From Oscillospiraceae bacterium (GTDB taxonomy: Bacteria > Bacillota_A > Clostridia > Saccharofermentanales > Saccharofermentanaceae): 15,581 bases of DNA. Positions 1 to 6,573 of this stretch are shown piece by piece. The position numbers and the translations under genes are program-made. The notes beneath the pieces are model-generated. The model was not told where the DNA came from. It saw only the letters and a program-made list of their open reading frames with translations, and did not search any database. Position 1 is the stretch's first letter, and the number at the start of each line of letters is the position of its first letter. The DNA is taken from positions 1 to 15,581 of the forward strand of contig CADCPU010000315.1 in assembly GCA_902803365.1 (NCBI GenBank), written 5' to 3'.

Positions 1-317
1 GCTACTGCAAGCTCACCTGCTGCCATGATGTTAGCTGTAGGAGTGTTGACTGCTACAACGCCCTTAGCTGTGCAAGCCTTAACGTCGATATTGTCGATAC
101 CGTTACCTGCACGGCCGACTACCTTGAGCTTGTCAGCGTTAGCGAGGAGCGCCTCATTAACCTTAGTAGCTGAACGTACGATAAGTGCGTCAAAGCCCTT
201 GATGTACTGCTCGATCTCTTCCTGCTTGTGGCCGAGGTATTCCTCAACCTCGAAGCCCTGATCCTTCAAATACTGAATGGCATCCTTAGCGATGCTCTCT
301 GTAACCAAAATTTTCAT
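1..317 (-). CDS. serA: D-3-phosphoglycerate dehydrogenase, N-terminal part (cut by window start)
   Basis: This is the first 105 residues of a D-2-hydroxyacid dehydrogenase; the rest lies outside the window. The enzyme oxidises 3-phosphoglycerate to 3-phosphohydroxypyruvate with NAD, the entry step of serine synthesis, in the cytosol. The protein opens MKILVTESIAKDAIQYL, then shows DALIVRSATKV (about 55-65) and LKVVGRAGNGIDNIDV (about 75-90), both typical of SerA; the substrate-binding Arg and the G-R-A-G-x-G-x-D-N-I-D segment are intact. The NAD-binding Rossmann motif and any ACT domain are not visible because of truncation. The ATG at 315-317 has GGAGG at 323-327, 5 bases upstream. It lies 27 bases downstream of the aminotransferase gene on the same strand, so the two form an operon for consecutive steps. 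Other 2-hydroxyacid dehydrogenases share the fold, but sequence and neighbour favour SerA. Confidence 0.9.
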   Translation of the reverse strand, partial: MKILVTESIAKDAIQYLKDQGFEVEEYLGHKQEEIEQYIKGFDALIVRSATKVNEALLANADKLKVVGRAGNGIDNIDVKACTAKGVVAVNTPTANIMAAGELAV

Positions 318-344
318 GTTGTCCTCCAAACAATGCTTGAACTC

Positions 345-1433
345 TTATGCCTTAGCCTTAAGCTCTGCGATGGTCTCCTCGAGATCCTTCAAGAGTGTCT
401 TGATCTCGTCCATCGTCGTGTCAGCCATATGCGCGATCCTGAATGTCTTGTCCTTGAGATCGCCGTAACCGTTACTGATGAGGTAGCCCTTCTCACCCAT
501 AGCCTTGTTGAGCTCGGAGAATGGGATGCCTGTTGTATTAGTGATACATGTTACCGTTACGGAGAGGTGATCAGGGTTGGAATAGACTTCGCAGTTCTTT
601 CTAGCCCACTCACGAACGACCTCAGCCATCTCGCAGTGTCTCTTGTATCTGTTCTCGATGCCCTCTTCGAGGATACGGTCGAGCTGATAGTCGAGTGCAT
701 ACATATGTGAGAGCGAAGGTGTTGAAGGATACTGGAAAGGCTTCTCCTTAACAAACTTAACGAGCTCTACATAGTCGAAATAAAGACCTCTGTTCTTGAT
801 CGTCTTAGCCTTCTCGATAGCTCTGTCGCTTACGGAAGCGATAGACATTCCCGGAGGCAAGCCGAGACACTTCTGTGTTGAAGTGATGCAAACGTCGATA
901 CCGAGCTCATCTACAGGGATGTAGTCACCTGCCATGGAAGAAACTGTATCTACGCATGTGATAACGTCAGGATACTTAGCCTTAACAACAGCCATGATCT
1001 CCTTCATAGGGTTATGAACGCCTGTTGAAGTCTCATTCTGTGTGATGGTGATGCAGTCGTACTTGCCTGTAGCAAGAGCCTCATCTACCATCTCAGGAGT
1101 TGTAGGCTGTCCGAGTACGCTCTCGAAGATATCTGCAGGTACACCGTTAGCTTCGCACATCTTGTACCATCTCTTACCGAAAGCACCTATTGAAAATACT
1201 GCACAACGTTCCTTGGTGAAACATCGAACTGCACCCTCCATAAGTCCGCTTCCTGATGAAGTGGAAAGAACGATAGTATTACTTGTTCCCATTACCTTCT
1301 GGAGTTTCTCTGAGATCCCCTGCTGAAGAGCAGTAGCGTCTTTGGTCCTGTGTCCGATCATTGGTTTGGACATCTGATCCAAAACATCCTGTCTTACTTC
1401 AACCGGTCCCGGAATGTACAATCTTTTATGCAT
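345..1433 (-). CDS. Class V PLP aminotransferase, probable phosphoserine aminotransferase of the alanine-glyoxylate aminotransferase type
   Basis: A 362-residue cytosolic, pyridoxal-phosphate-dependent aminotransferase of fold type I, class V. It starts MHKRLYIPGPVEV, the usual opening of the alanine-glyoxylate/serine-pyruvate aminotransferase family. STSSGSGLMEG (about 57-67) should hold the cofactor phosphate, VDTVSSMAG (about 161-169) holds the Asp that contacts the pyridine ring, and STQKCLGLPPG (about 185-195) carries the Schiff-base Lys188. The C-terminal domain ends with TFRIAHMADTTMDEI. It precedes serA by 27 bases, so I infer it makes phosphoserine from 3-phosphohydroxypyruvate, a role known for this family where classical SerC is absent. 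A serine-glyoxylate or alanine-glyoxylate role is the alternative. The frame extends to a GTG at 1440-1442, but AGGTG at 1440-1444 sits 6 bases before the ATG at 1431-1433, so I chose the ATG. Confidence 0.88.
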   Translation of the reverse strand: MHKRLYIPGPVEVRQDVLDQMSKPMIGHRTKDATALQQGISEKLQKVMGTSNTIVLSTSSGSGLMEGAVRCFTKERCAVFSIGAFGKRWYKMCEANGVPADIFESVLGQPTTPEMVDEALATGKYDCITITQNETSTGVHNPMKEIMAVVKAKYPDVITCVDTVSSMAGDYIPVDELGIDVCITSTQKCLGLPPGMSIASVSDRAIEKAKTIKNRGLYFDYVELVKFVKEKPFQYPSTPSLSHMYALDYQLDRILEEGIENRYKRHCEMAEVVREWARKNCEVYSNPDHLSVTVTCITNTTGIPFSELNKAMGEKGYLISNGYGDLKDKTFRIAHMADTTMDEIKTLLKDLEETIAELKAKA

Positions 1434-1439
1434 AATCCT

Positions 1440-1444
1440 CACCT
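1440..1444 (-). promoter_or_regulatory. Ribosome binding site that decides the aminotransferase start
   Basis: AGGTG on the minus strand lies 6 bases upstream of the ATG at 1431-1433. An upstream in-frame GTG (1440-1442) overlaps this motif and has no correctly spaced Shine-Dalgarno sequence of its own, so the longer 365-residue reading is unlikely. Confidence 0.65.
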
Positions 1445-1648
1445 TTTAACGACGTGACAGTCGATTGACTTAATAAAAGTATATCTATGTTATTCTACAC
1501 GCAGTCCCTCAAATATGAAACAGCAAATATTTTTTTCTTAGCCGAAATTATGTGAATTATGCCCCGCTTTTATATGAATCTTTAACAATGATTTTTATTT
1601 TCCATTTGAAAATATGCAAAAATGGCCGTTTTCGAGCAAAACACACAG

Positions 1649-1679
1649 AAAACACCCCCGAGTGAAGCGTCTCGGGGGT
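1649..1679 (-). terminator. Intrinsic terminator of the ABC transporter operon
   Basis: A perfect 9-bp stem (ACCCCCGAG at 1654-1662 with CTCGGGGGT at 1671-1679) closes an 8-base loop. On the minus strand it is followed by GTTTTCTGTG, a short U-rich tail. It lies 35 bases beyond the stop of the ABC ATPase gene and well before the aminotransferase gene, so it separates the two transcription units. The plus-strand tail (ATTTCC) is weaker, and no plus-strand gene ends here. Confidence 0.85.
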
Positions 1680-1713
1680 ATTTCCTAGGTTAATGATGGT
1701 ATGTGAAAGGGTG

Positions 1714-2385
1714 TTATGTGCCAAAATAATGTTCAGCCAGTTCCTTGGTGAACGGGACGGCCTTCTTCTCGTGGATGCAAAAGAGACTGTCGCAGAGCTT
1801 CGTCAGGTATTCATGCTGATGACTCGTAAGGAGTATCGTCCTGCCCTGCTCTTTAAGCTTCTTCAAAAGTTCCGTGATCTCGCGATTCGTCTTGAAATCA
1901 AGCGCGTTATAAGGCTCATCAAGTATCACGATGCTCTGATCTTCCATGATCGCCTGCGCGATCCCCAGCTTCTGCTTCATGCCCATCGAGTACTTCTTGA
2001 CCGGGGTCTTGTCATTCGGATCAAGACCCACGAGCTTCATCGTGGCCCTGATCTTCTCATCGTCAATGATGTTCTTGATCTCAGCCAGGAGCTTAAGGTT
2101 CCTAAAGCCCGAGAAGTATTCGATATAGCCCGGCTCATTGATAAGGATCCCCATGTTCTCAGGGAAATCCCTGTGATCGCCCAAAAGCTCGCCTTCGACC
2201 GTCACAGATCCCGAGTCAGGCGGGAGAAGGCCGGAAATCAGCTGGAACAGGACTGATTTACCGCAGCCGTTCTCTCCGATGAAGCCCACACAGGAGCCCT
2301 GCTCGATCCGAAGACTTAAGTCTTCATATATTTCCTTTTCCTTGAATCGCTTACTTACATTCTTAAGTTCTATTACTGTTGCCAT
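1714..2385 (-). CDS. ABC transporter ATP-binding protein, BcrA/LanF type
   Basis: A 223-residue single-domain ABC ATPase that would power the two upstream permeases at the inner face of the membrane. Motifs: Walker A GENGCGKS (37-44), signature YSMGMKQKL (132-140), Walker B SIVILDEP (151-158), D-loop NALD (160-163), and H-loop His189 in LLTSHQ. Where many ABC ATPases carry the Q-loop glutamine it has INEPGYIEYFSGFRNL, with Glu84; that form is usual in the bacitracin-resistance (BcrA), DrrA and lantibiotic-immunity (LanF) branch. All catalytic motifs are intact. The ATG at 2383-2385 overlaps the end of the permease gene by 13 bases and has AAGGA-rich sequence just upstream, suggesting coupled translation. 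It is the last gene before the terminator at 1649-1679. The substrate is unknown; immunity to a peptide or envelope-active antibiotic is inferred from the subfamily and from the adjacent two-component system. Confidence 0.92.
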   Translation of the reverse strand: MATVIELKNVSKRFKEKEIYEDLSLRIEQGSCVGFIGENGCGKSVLFQLISGLLPPDSGSVTVEGELLGDHRDFPENMGILINEPGYIEYFSGFRNLKLLAEIKNIIDDEKIRATMKLVGLDPNDKTPVKKYSMGMKQKLGIAQAIMEDQSIVILDEPYNALDFKTNREITELLKKLKEQGRTILLTSHQHEYLTKLCDSLFCIHEKKAVPFTKELAEHYFGT

Positions 2386-3935
2386 GATCTTTCCTTTCTC
2401 CTTTCCAGTCTCCTGCCGATATCAGATCCCGGTATCAGTGCGAGGGACGCCCCATATACAAGAAGGACAGGCACCATCCCCGCCAGGCGGTGAGAACTCA
2501 TAAGCTCAAATATCTGATAAGCTCCTCCCTTACCCGCAGGACTTATGAAGTCACTTATAAATCCCGGCAGCCAGAGGAGCATCGTAACCGCATATGAGAT
2601 GATGCTGTTACCCGTCGTTCTTAATATCAGCCTGTCCACCCGAAGCAGGATGAACCACTCGACCGCTCTCATGAGCGGACACAGAAACAGGATGACAAAT
2701 ACCGTTTCTTCTTCGATCCCGTAAAACGAGGCTAGTTCATTCCAAAATTCTGACGACCTGCTCACCAGAAGTCCGACAGAATTGATCAACATAACGAGCA
2801 CGGTACAAGCTGACGTCGTCAGCAGGAAGAATCGAGTCTCCTCACGATCGAGTATCCGATCCCAGTTGCGTCTCCTGCCTGATCTGAACATCAGAAGGCT
2901 CAACTTGTCCCTATCATTCTTCTCGTTTATCGCATTGATGCAAAAGAGCATCGCGGCTATCGGGAATATGTAGAAGAGAAACTCCGTAAGTCCGAACGAC
3001 GAATACGAGAATCCCTTGTTCAGATCCCAGACCATCACGGCCGGATCAAGGTCCGACCTGAAGATCGACAGCAAAGTCAACAAAACAAATACAGTGATCA
3101 GAAGCTTGGCCTTACCCCCGTAGAGGAATCTGTAGAATCCCAGCCTGCGGATCGAATGATTCGTATTTATCCTTAATGCGATACGGGTCAGGACGATGAG
3201 CGCCAGGATCCCCATCAGTAGATCCGTAATAAGCGCAGCCATGTTATTAACCAGGTACGCATGGTGGAAGATAAAGTAGTTATTGAAGAACAGGAATTGC
3301 CAAGTTCCTTCGTCTATTGCCGTATAGAACCCGAGTATGGTGCTCAAGACCATGAGACCAACAAACAACATATCGAGTGCTTTCTTCCTGAACTCATTCA
3401 CCATAAAGATCGATATATCAAGAACGAAGCTTCCGAACCACCAAACGAATACTGCAGGAATAACTGCCGTCATCGGTGTCTTGAAATTAAGAGAATAGAT
3501 CTCGAGCACTTCAAGGTTGCCGTCGTGCAGGTTATGATCAAAGACTGTCGTAAAAGAGTTACCAAGTCTGAGCGATACCGATCCCAGCAGAAGCGGGATC
3601 AGGATATGAAGAGCGATGAGCCCTGCCATCAATAATCCCTTGGAACAGACTTCGTAAAAGTAGTATTCCTTGACTGTCTTATAGCGGAGCCTCTCGTTAT
3701 CGTTCTTATCGTGCAGCTTGTTGATCGCTACAAGAAGGATAAAGAAGAACCAGCAGTAGATCAGGAAGTAATGATCAGATATCGAAAACAACATATACTC
3801 GCCAAGTCCCATATCCACAGCCTTCGCAAATTGAAGTTTCTGACTGCAAAGAAAAGTGAATATCAGAAGCGACAGTATACCGAGTCTCGGAAGTCTGTTC
3901 TTTATGAGACATCTGTAAAGCTTATGCATATCCAT
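2373..3935 (-). CDS. ABC-2-like permease made of two tandem homologous halves
   Basis: A 520-residue polytopic membrane protein, about 12 predicted transmembrane segments, taken as the permease of the ATPase encoded just downstream. I do not recognise a named family with certainty. It is an internal duplication: residues about 6-262 and 267-520 begin alike (LYRCL and FYRFL), and the first cytosolic loop repeats with a constant offset of 262, INKLHDKNDNERL (71-83) against INAINEKNDRDKL (333-345). Each half is about the size of one LanE/LanG-type permease. The frame reaches 3998, but I chose the ATG at 3933-3935 because it has AGGAG at 3947-3951 and begins MDMHKLYRCL; ATG 3927-3929 is possible. 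The start overlaps the upstream permease gene by 14 bases and the stop overlaps the ATPase gene by 13, so the three are translationally linked. Confidence 0.8.
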   Translation of the reverse strand: MDMHKLYRCLIKNRLPRLGILSLLIFTFLCSQKLQFAKAVDMGLGEYMLFSISDHYFLIYCWFFFILLVAINKLHDKNDNERLRYKTVKEYYFYEVCSKGLLMAGLIALHILIPLLLGSVSLRLGNSFTTVFDHNLHDGNLEVLEIYSLNFKTPMTAVIPAVFVWWFGSFVLDISIFMVNEFRKKALDMLFVGLMVLSTILGFYTAIDEGTWQFLFFNNYFIFHHAYLVNNMAALITDLLMGILALIVLTRIALRINTNHSIRRLGFYRFLYGGKAKLLITVFVLLTLLSIFRSDLDPAVMVWDLNKGFSYSSFGLTEFLFYIFPIAAMLFCINAINEKNDRDKLSLLMFRSGRRRNWDRILDREETRFFLLTTSACTVLVMLINSVGLLVSRSSEFWNELASFYGIEEETVFVILFLCPLMRAVEWFILLRVDRLILRTTGNSIISYAVTMLLWLPGFISDFISPAGKGGAYQIFELMSSHRLAGMVPVLLVYGASLALIPGSDIGRRLERRKERSWQQ

Positions 3936-4686
3936 TCTCGGATCTTCTCCTGACAAATAAGACAATGATCGAAGTAAAGACAATGAACGTAACAACACCT
4001 ATCGGGTAATACCAGGCCCGCATGCTCTGAGGTGACAATCTGTTGAGAACATATGAAGTAACGATACTGTACTGCGGCATCTGAAGAAGTGCCGTAACCA
4101 GATTTTCTGCCATACAATAAAGGAAGGGGGACAGTACGGATACAAAAAGATTCTTGGTGTATATCGCAAGAAAGCCGCCGAAGATGACAAAGAGCACCGA
4201 TACACAACCTTTCCATAAGCACCATACAGCTCCAAACACATAGGGATGGTAAACCTGATAGCTTCCAAATACATATTGCTGAAGGTCACTGCCGGGCATG
4301 ACAGTCCCCGGAGTTATCAGGTTCAAACAGAACAGAAGCGCTGAATAGTAAGATAAGAATACACTTGCACAGGTCAAAATCGCGATAGCTACAAACTGAG
4401 TCTTGGCATATTGTTTGTTTTTACATCTAATCTCAGCATATTTTGCAAAGTTTTTTTTATACTGAATATAGATGTTTGGAACATAGACAACACACACAAT
4501 TAACGAAAGGAAAAAATCCACATTCTCACTTGCCTCTATCCAAATTTCCATGTTATATCCAACCGAAAAATAATTAGAAACATATATGCACAAAAATGTC
4601 ATAGCCATAATTAGGGTCATAATCAGAACCGTTGATTGAAACAAGTATGCTCTCATTACTCTTAACAGATATGTATTTGTTTCCAT
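3922..4686 (-). CDS. Six-TM membrane protein, probable ABC-2-type permease subunit
   Basis: A 254-residue integral membrane protein with about six hydrophobic segments: roughly 14-38, 54-77, 91-118, 147-176, 181-197 and 226-246, ending in a basic cytosolic tail VRRRSENGYA. No motif gives a firm family, but the length, topology and position upstream of another permease and a BcrA/LanF-like ATPase fit the LanE/LanG class of small ABC-2 permeases. The start is ATG 4684-4686. Its Shine-Dalgarno sequence is weak (an AAGGAAG about 14 bases upstream), unlike most neighbours, so expression may depend on coupling or on the hairpin at 4718-4747. The 5' half is clearly richer in A+T than the 3' half (about 25 percent G+C near 4441-4500, 43 percent near 4021-4080), so the gene straddles a compositional boundary. 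Confidence 0.7.
   Translation of the reverse strand: METNTYLLRVMRAYLFQSTVLIMTLIMAMTFLCIYVSNYFSVGYNMEIWIEASENVDFFLSLIVCVVYVPNIYIQYKKNFAKYAEIRCKNKQYAKTQFVAIAILTCASVFLSYYSALLFCLNLITPGTVMPGSDLQQYVFGSYQVYHPYVFGAVWCLWKGCVSVLFVIFGGFLAIYTKNLFVSVLSPFLYCMAENLVTALLQMPQYSIVTSYVLNRLSPQSMRAWYYPIGVVTFIVFTSIIVLFVRRRSENGYA
3947..3951 (-). promoter_or_regulatory. Ribosome binding site of the duplicated permease
   Basis: AGGAG on the minus strand lies 11 bases upstream of ATG 3933-3935, inside the end of the preceding permease gene. It supports the shorter 520-residue start over the far upstream start at 3998. Confidence 0.5.
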
Positions 4687-4717
4687 AAAGTCCCACTCTT
4701 CCTTTGATGTAATCGAT

Positions 4718-4747
4718 AACTCTTAGGAGAAAATTCTCCTAAGAGTT
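4718..4747 (-). promoter_or_regulatory. 13-bp perfect hairpin between the small ORF and the transporter genes (attenuator or processing site)
   Basis: AACTCTTAGGAGA and its exact reverse complement TCTCCTAAGAGTT flank a 4-base loop. The hairpin starts 58 bases after the small ORF stop and ends 31 bases before the permease ATG. Neither strand has a U-tract after it, so it does not look like a full intrinsic terminator. A partial terminator, an RNase processing or mRNA-stabilising hairpin, or a DNA operator would all fit. One arm contains AGGAG paired with CTCCT. Confidence 0.6.
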
Positions 4748-4804
4748 CGATCTGCAAAATCTGTTGCCCTTAATACGATTATTTCTTCCAAGTTCTATTC
4801 GATT

Positions 4805-5083
4805 TCATGCTTTTGTTGGCGATAATATTTCATTAAGAAATAGAAACTTTATGCTATCGGGTTTATCACAATCTGATTCTGTTTTTTTATCCTTACAGTG
4901 CTGTTTTGACCTTGATGAATTGTCACTATCACCACCAGCATTAATTCTTAATAAATTATCCTCTCCATCACTATAAACACAAAAAAGAGTTGTGTTGTAG
5001 TAGGAAAAATATGTTCCGCTTACAACGAAACTTGAAAAGAATAATGCCGAAATTTTATCGCTTGTATCATTCCCTTTTTCCAT
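4805..5083 (-). CDS. Small ORF of 92 residues between kinase and transporter genes, unknown function
   Basis: I do not recognise this protein. It has a polar start MEKGNDTSDK, one hydrophobic and aromatic stretch (about 11-37) that could be a membrane segment or uncleaved signal, then a hydrophilic, Ser/Asp/Lys-rich tail with cysteines at 63 and 72; Cys35 is in the hydrophobic part. The ATG at 5081-5083 has a near-ideal GGAGGT at 5091-5096, 7 bases upstream, and a promoter-like region with regulator-type repeats precedes it, the main reasons for calling it a gene. An upstream ATG five codons earlier overlaps that site and is less likely. It may be a peptide signal, a transporter substrate or precursor, or a small membrane accessory protein of the adjacent systems. 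No lanthionine or other peptide-modifying enzyme is encoded in the window. Base composition is AT-rich like the kinase gene. Confidence 0.6.
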   Translation of the reverse strand: MEKGNDTSDKISALFFSSFVVSGTYFSYYNTTLFCVYSDGEDNLLRINAGGDSDNSSRSKQHCKDKKTESDCDKPDSIKFLFLNEILSPTKA

Positions 5084-5090
5084 AATAAGT

Positions 5091-5096
5091 ACCTCC
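5091..5096 (-). promoter_or_regulatory. Strong ribosome binding site of the small ORF
   Basis: GGAGGT on the minus strand lies 7 bases before ATG 5081-5083. It is among the best Shine-Dalgarno sequences in the window, supports translation of the 92-residue ORF, and fixes its start at the second of two candidate ATGs. Confidence 0.7.
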
Positions 5097-5104
5097 ATCT
5101 CGGC

Positions 5105-5131
5105 AACTGATTTTGCTTTACATAATCAGTT
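5105..5131 (-). promoter_or_regulatory. Leader hairpin ahead of the small ORF
   Basis: AACTGATT at 5105-5112 and AATCAGTT at 5124-5131 form an 8-bp inverted repeat with an 11-base loop. It lies between the probable -10 element and the ribosome binding site, so it would be in the 5' untranslated RNA of the small ORF. It could stabilise the messenger or modulate initiation; as DNA it could also be a protein site. Confidence 0.4.
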
Positions 5132-5143
5132 TAAAGGTACGTC

Positions 5144-5181
5144 CTTATATGCAATTTAAGTCAACCTTAATTCTGTCTTAA
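5144..5181 (-). promoter_or_regulatory. Probable response-regulator operator: three TTAA half-sites at 11-bp spacing, with a -10-like TATAAG
   Basis: TTAA occurs at 5156-5159, 5167-5170 and 5178-5181, each exactly 11 bp from the next; on the minus strand two read TTAAG. A fourth, imperfect copy (TTAT at 5145-5148) is in phase. Direct repeats one helical turn apart are the usual binding pattern of OmpR/PhoB-family regulators, one of which is encoded just upstream in the same cluster. On the minus strand TATAAG at 5144-5149 could be a -10 element with no good -35, as expected for an activator-dependent promoter. The site lies between the kinase stop and the small ORF, so it would drive the small ORF and transporter genes. 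Confidence 0.6.
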
Positions 5182-5193
5182 TTCCAAGAACAA

Positions 5194-6555
5194 TCAAATT
5201 GAAATAACAAATTCTGTCCCACACTTTAGACTACTTTCCACATCAATATCTCCACCATGGCTACGCACAATTTCTTTGGCAATAGCAAGGCCGAGTCCGG
5301 TGCCTTTTATGTTTAGTGAATTTGTTCCGCGATAGTATCGATCAAAGATTTGATCTTTCTCTTCTTCAGTCATACCTTTGCCGTTATCCTTAATCGATAT
5401 AACGACTCTTTCATTTTGAACAGAGATATTTACTTCAACTTTCACATCTTTACCGTTATGGATATATGCGTTGCCGATTATATTCTGCAAGCAACGTTTC
5501 ATCAATTTACGATCCAGATTCACTGTTGGTCTTATAGAATATGTGATCTTCGGTTTATTGTCTTTACTGTGAAGTTCTTCAATATCTCTAACTGCTTCTT
5601 CGATCAATTCAACCATATCAACTTCAGTTTTATTAATAACGATATCCCCTTCATCAAGAGATCTGCTGATCCTAAGATCATCAACAAGTTCATTTATGTT
5701 TTTGGCCGATTCCAGGATACGTGCAGAATACTCCCTTACTTCATTACTTTCAAAATCATAATCCTCGGAAGTCATTAATTCAGCATAGCCATTGATCGTT
5801 GATAACGGAGTCTTGATATCGTGCGATATATTTACTATCCATTCAGCGCGTTGTTTATCATTTCTTTGAAGTTCTTCCTGGAGTTTGGAAATGCTCACAA
5901 AGACATCGGAAAATATCTTGTCGTTACGATCTTTAGAAACGTCGATATACTCCCCCTTTTGCACCTTTTCGATATCACTTAGAGCTTTACTCATAGGTAT
6001 GGTAATTTTTCTTGAAAAATAGAAAGACGCGAGAAAGACTACTGCCGATGAAGCAAATAAGATAACAACAAAATACTTGACGATCAACTCCAAGAAAGAA
6101 CCTGGATAGTTAAATACAACTTTAGTTGCAGCATCACTTTTAGCACCTATCACAGCTCCATATTCAGATGCTTTTGTAATGGGAACAATATAGACTGTAT
6201 AACCATAGTTGGTACCGGAATAGAGACTCAAATCAACAAGTTCTATATTAGTATAATGTTCAGGGATAATCTTAGGAGTATTTTCAGATGCAATAACACT
6301 TCCATTTTGGTCAATAATCTGGAGCCACAGATCATTCCTTTTCAACTTCTGTTTTGCATCATCTGTTATCGATATATTCTCCCCTTCTATCTGCACAAGA
6401 TTATTTATACCTCTTGCCAGATAATACGGATCATTTTCATCTACTTCATCACCGTAAAAAAACAAAGCAAAACACAAGACAGCCGAGAGTAATATCGACG
6501 TCAAAACTGAAAATACTATCAGTTTTATGTATTCTTTTACTATGTTCTTTTTCAC
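5194..6555 (-). CDS. Sensor histidine kinase (two transmembrane segments, extracytoplasmic sensor)
   Basis: A 453-residue membrane sensor kinase that should autophosphorylate and pass the phosphate to the response regulator encoded directly upstream. Order of parts: short cytosolic start, TM1 (about 12-33), an extracytoplasmic region of about 120 residues, TM2 (about 154-180), a HAMP-like linker (180-230), dimerisation domain with NISHDIKTPLS and phospho-acceptor His245, then the ATPase domain with N box QNIIGNAYIHN (357-367), G1 DNGKGM (390-395), F box IFDRYYRG (403-410) and G2 GTGLGLAIA (418-426). All catalytic motifs are intact. The start is a GTG at 6553-6555, preceded by a G-rich GGGGGAT; no good ATG precedes TM1. 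It begins 18 bases after the regulator stop. Composition is near 37 percent G+C, lower than the regulator gene. The extracytoplasmic region is too large for the intramembrane-sensing (BceS) class. Confidence 0.93.
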   Translation of the reverse strand: MKKNIVKEYIKLIVFSVLTSILLSAVLCFALFFYGDEVDENDPYYLARGINNLVQIEGENISITDDAKQKLKRNDLWLQIIDQNGSVIASENTPKIIPEHYTNIELVDLSLYSGTNYGYTVYIVPITKASEYGAVIGAKSDAATKVVFNYPGSFLELIVKYFVVILFASSAVVFLASFYFSRKITIPMSKALSDIEKVQKGEYIDVSKDRNDKIFSDVFVSISKLQEELQRNDKQRAEWIVNISHDIKTPLSTINGYAELMTSEDYDFESNEVREYSARILESAKNINELVDDLRISRSLDEGDIVINKTEVDMVELIEEAVRDIEELHSKDNKPKITYSIRPTVNLDRKLMKRCLQNIIGNAYIHNGKDVKVEVNISVQNERVVISIKDNGKGMTEEEKDQIFDRYYRGTNSLNIKGTGLGLAIAKEIVRSHGGDIDVESSLKCGTEFVISI

Positions 6556-6573
6556 GGATTATCTATCCCCCAC

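Noticed and set aside
228..710. Open frame of 160 codons on the plus strand opposite the serA and aminotransferase genes.
   Set aside because: It is antisense to two clearly recognised, conserved enzymes and has no ribosome binding site.
1465..1493. TTGACT followed after 17 bases by TGTTAT on the plus strand, a promoter-like pair.
   Set aside because: No plus-strand gene follows; a poor -10 in an AT-rich spacer is easily a chance match.
1434..1713. Possible riboswitch or leader RNA ahead of the serine operon.
   Set aside because: Apart from the terminator at 1649-1679 the 280 bases are plain AT-rich sequence; I see no conserved aptamer motif and no second hairpin with a U-tract before the aminotransferase gene.
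3936..3998. Longer start (21 extra codons) for the duplicated permease.
   Set aside because: The extra part is read entirely inside the preceding permease gene and has no ribosome binding site; ATG 3933-3935 has AGGAG and matches the start of the second internal half.
4718..4747. The palindrome as an insertion-sequence end or attachment site.
   Set aside because: No transposase or integrase is encoded nearby, and I found no second copy in the window.
4929..4964. A Gly-Gly in the small ORF (LLRINAGG, about residues 44-51) that could be a double-glycine leader cleavage site.
   Set aside because: The position -4 residue is Asn rather than hydrophobic, the usual Glu at -8 is missing, and no peptidase-containing (C39) transporter is encoded in the window.
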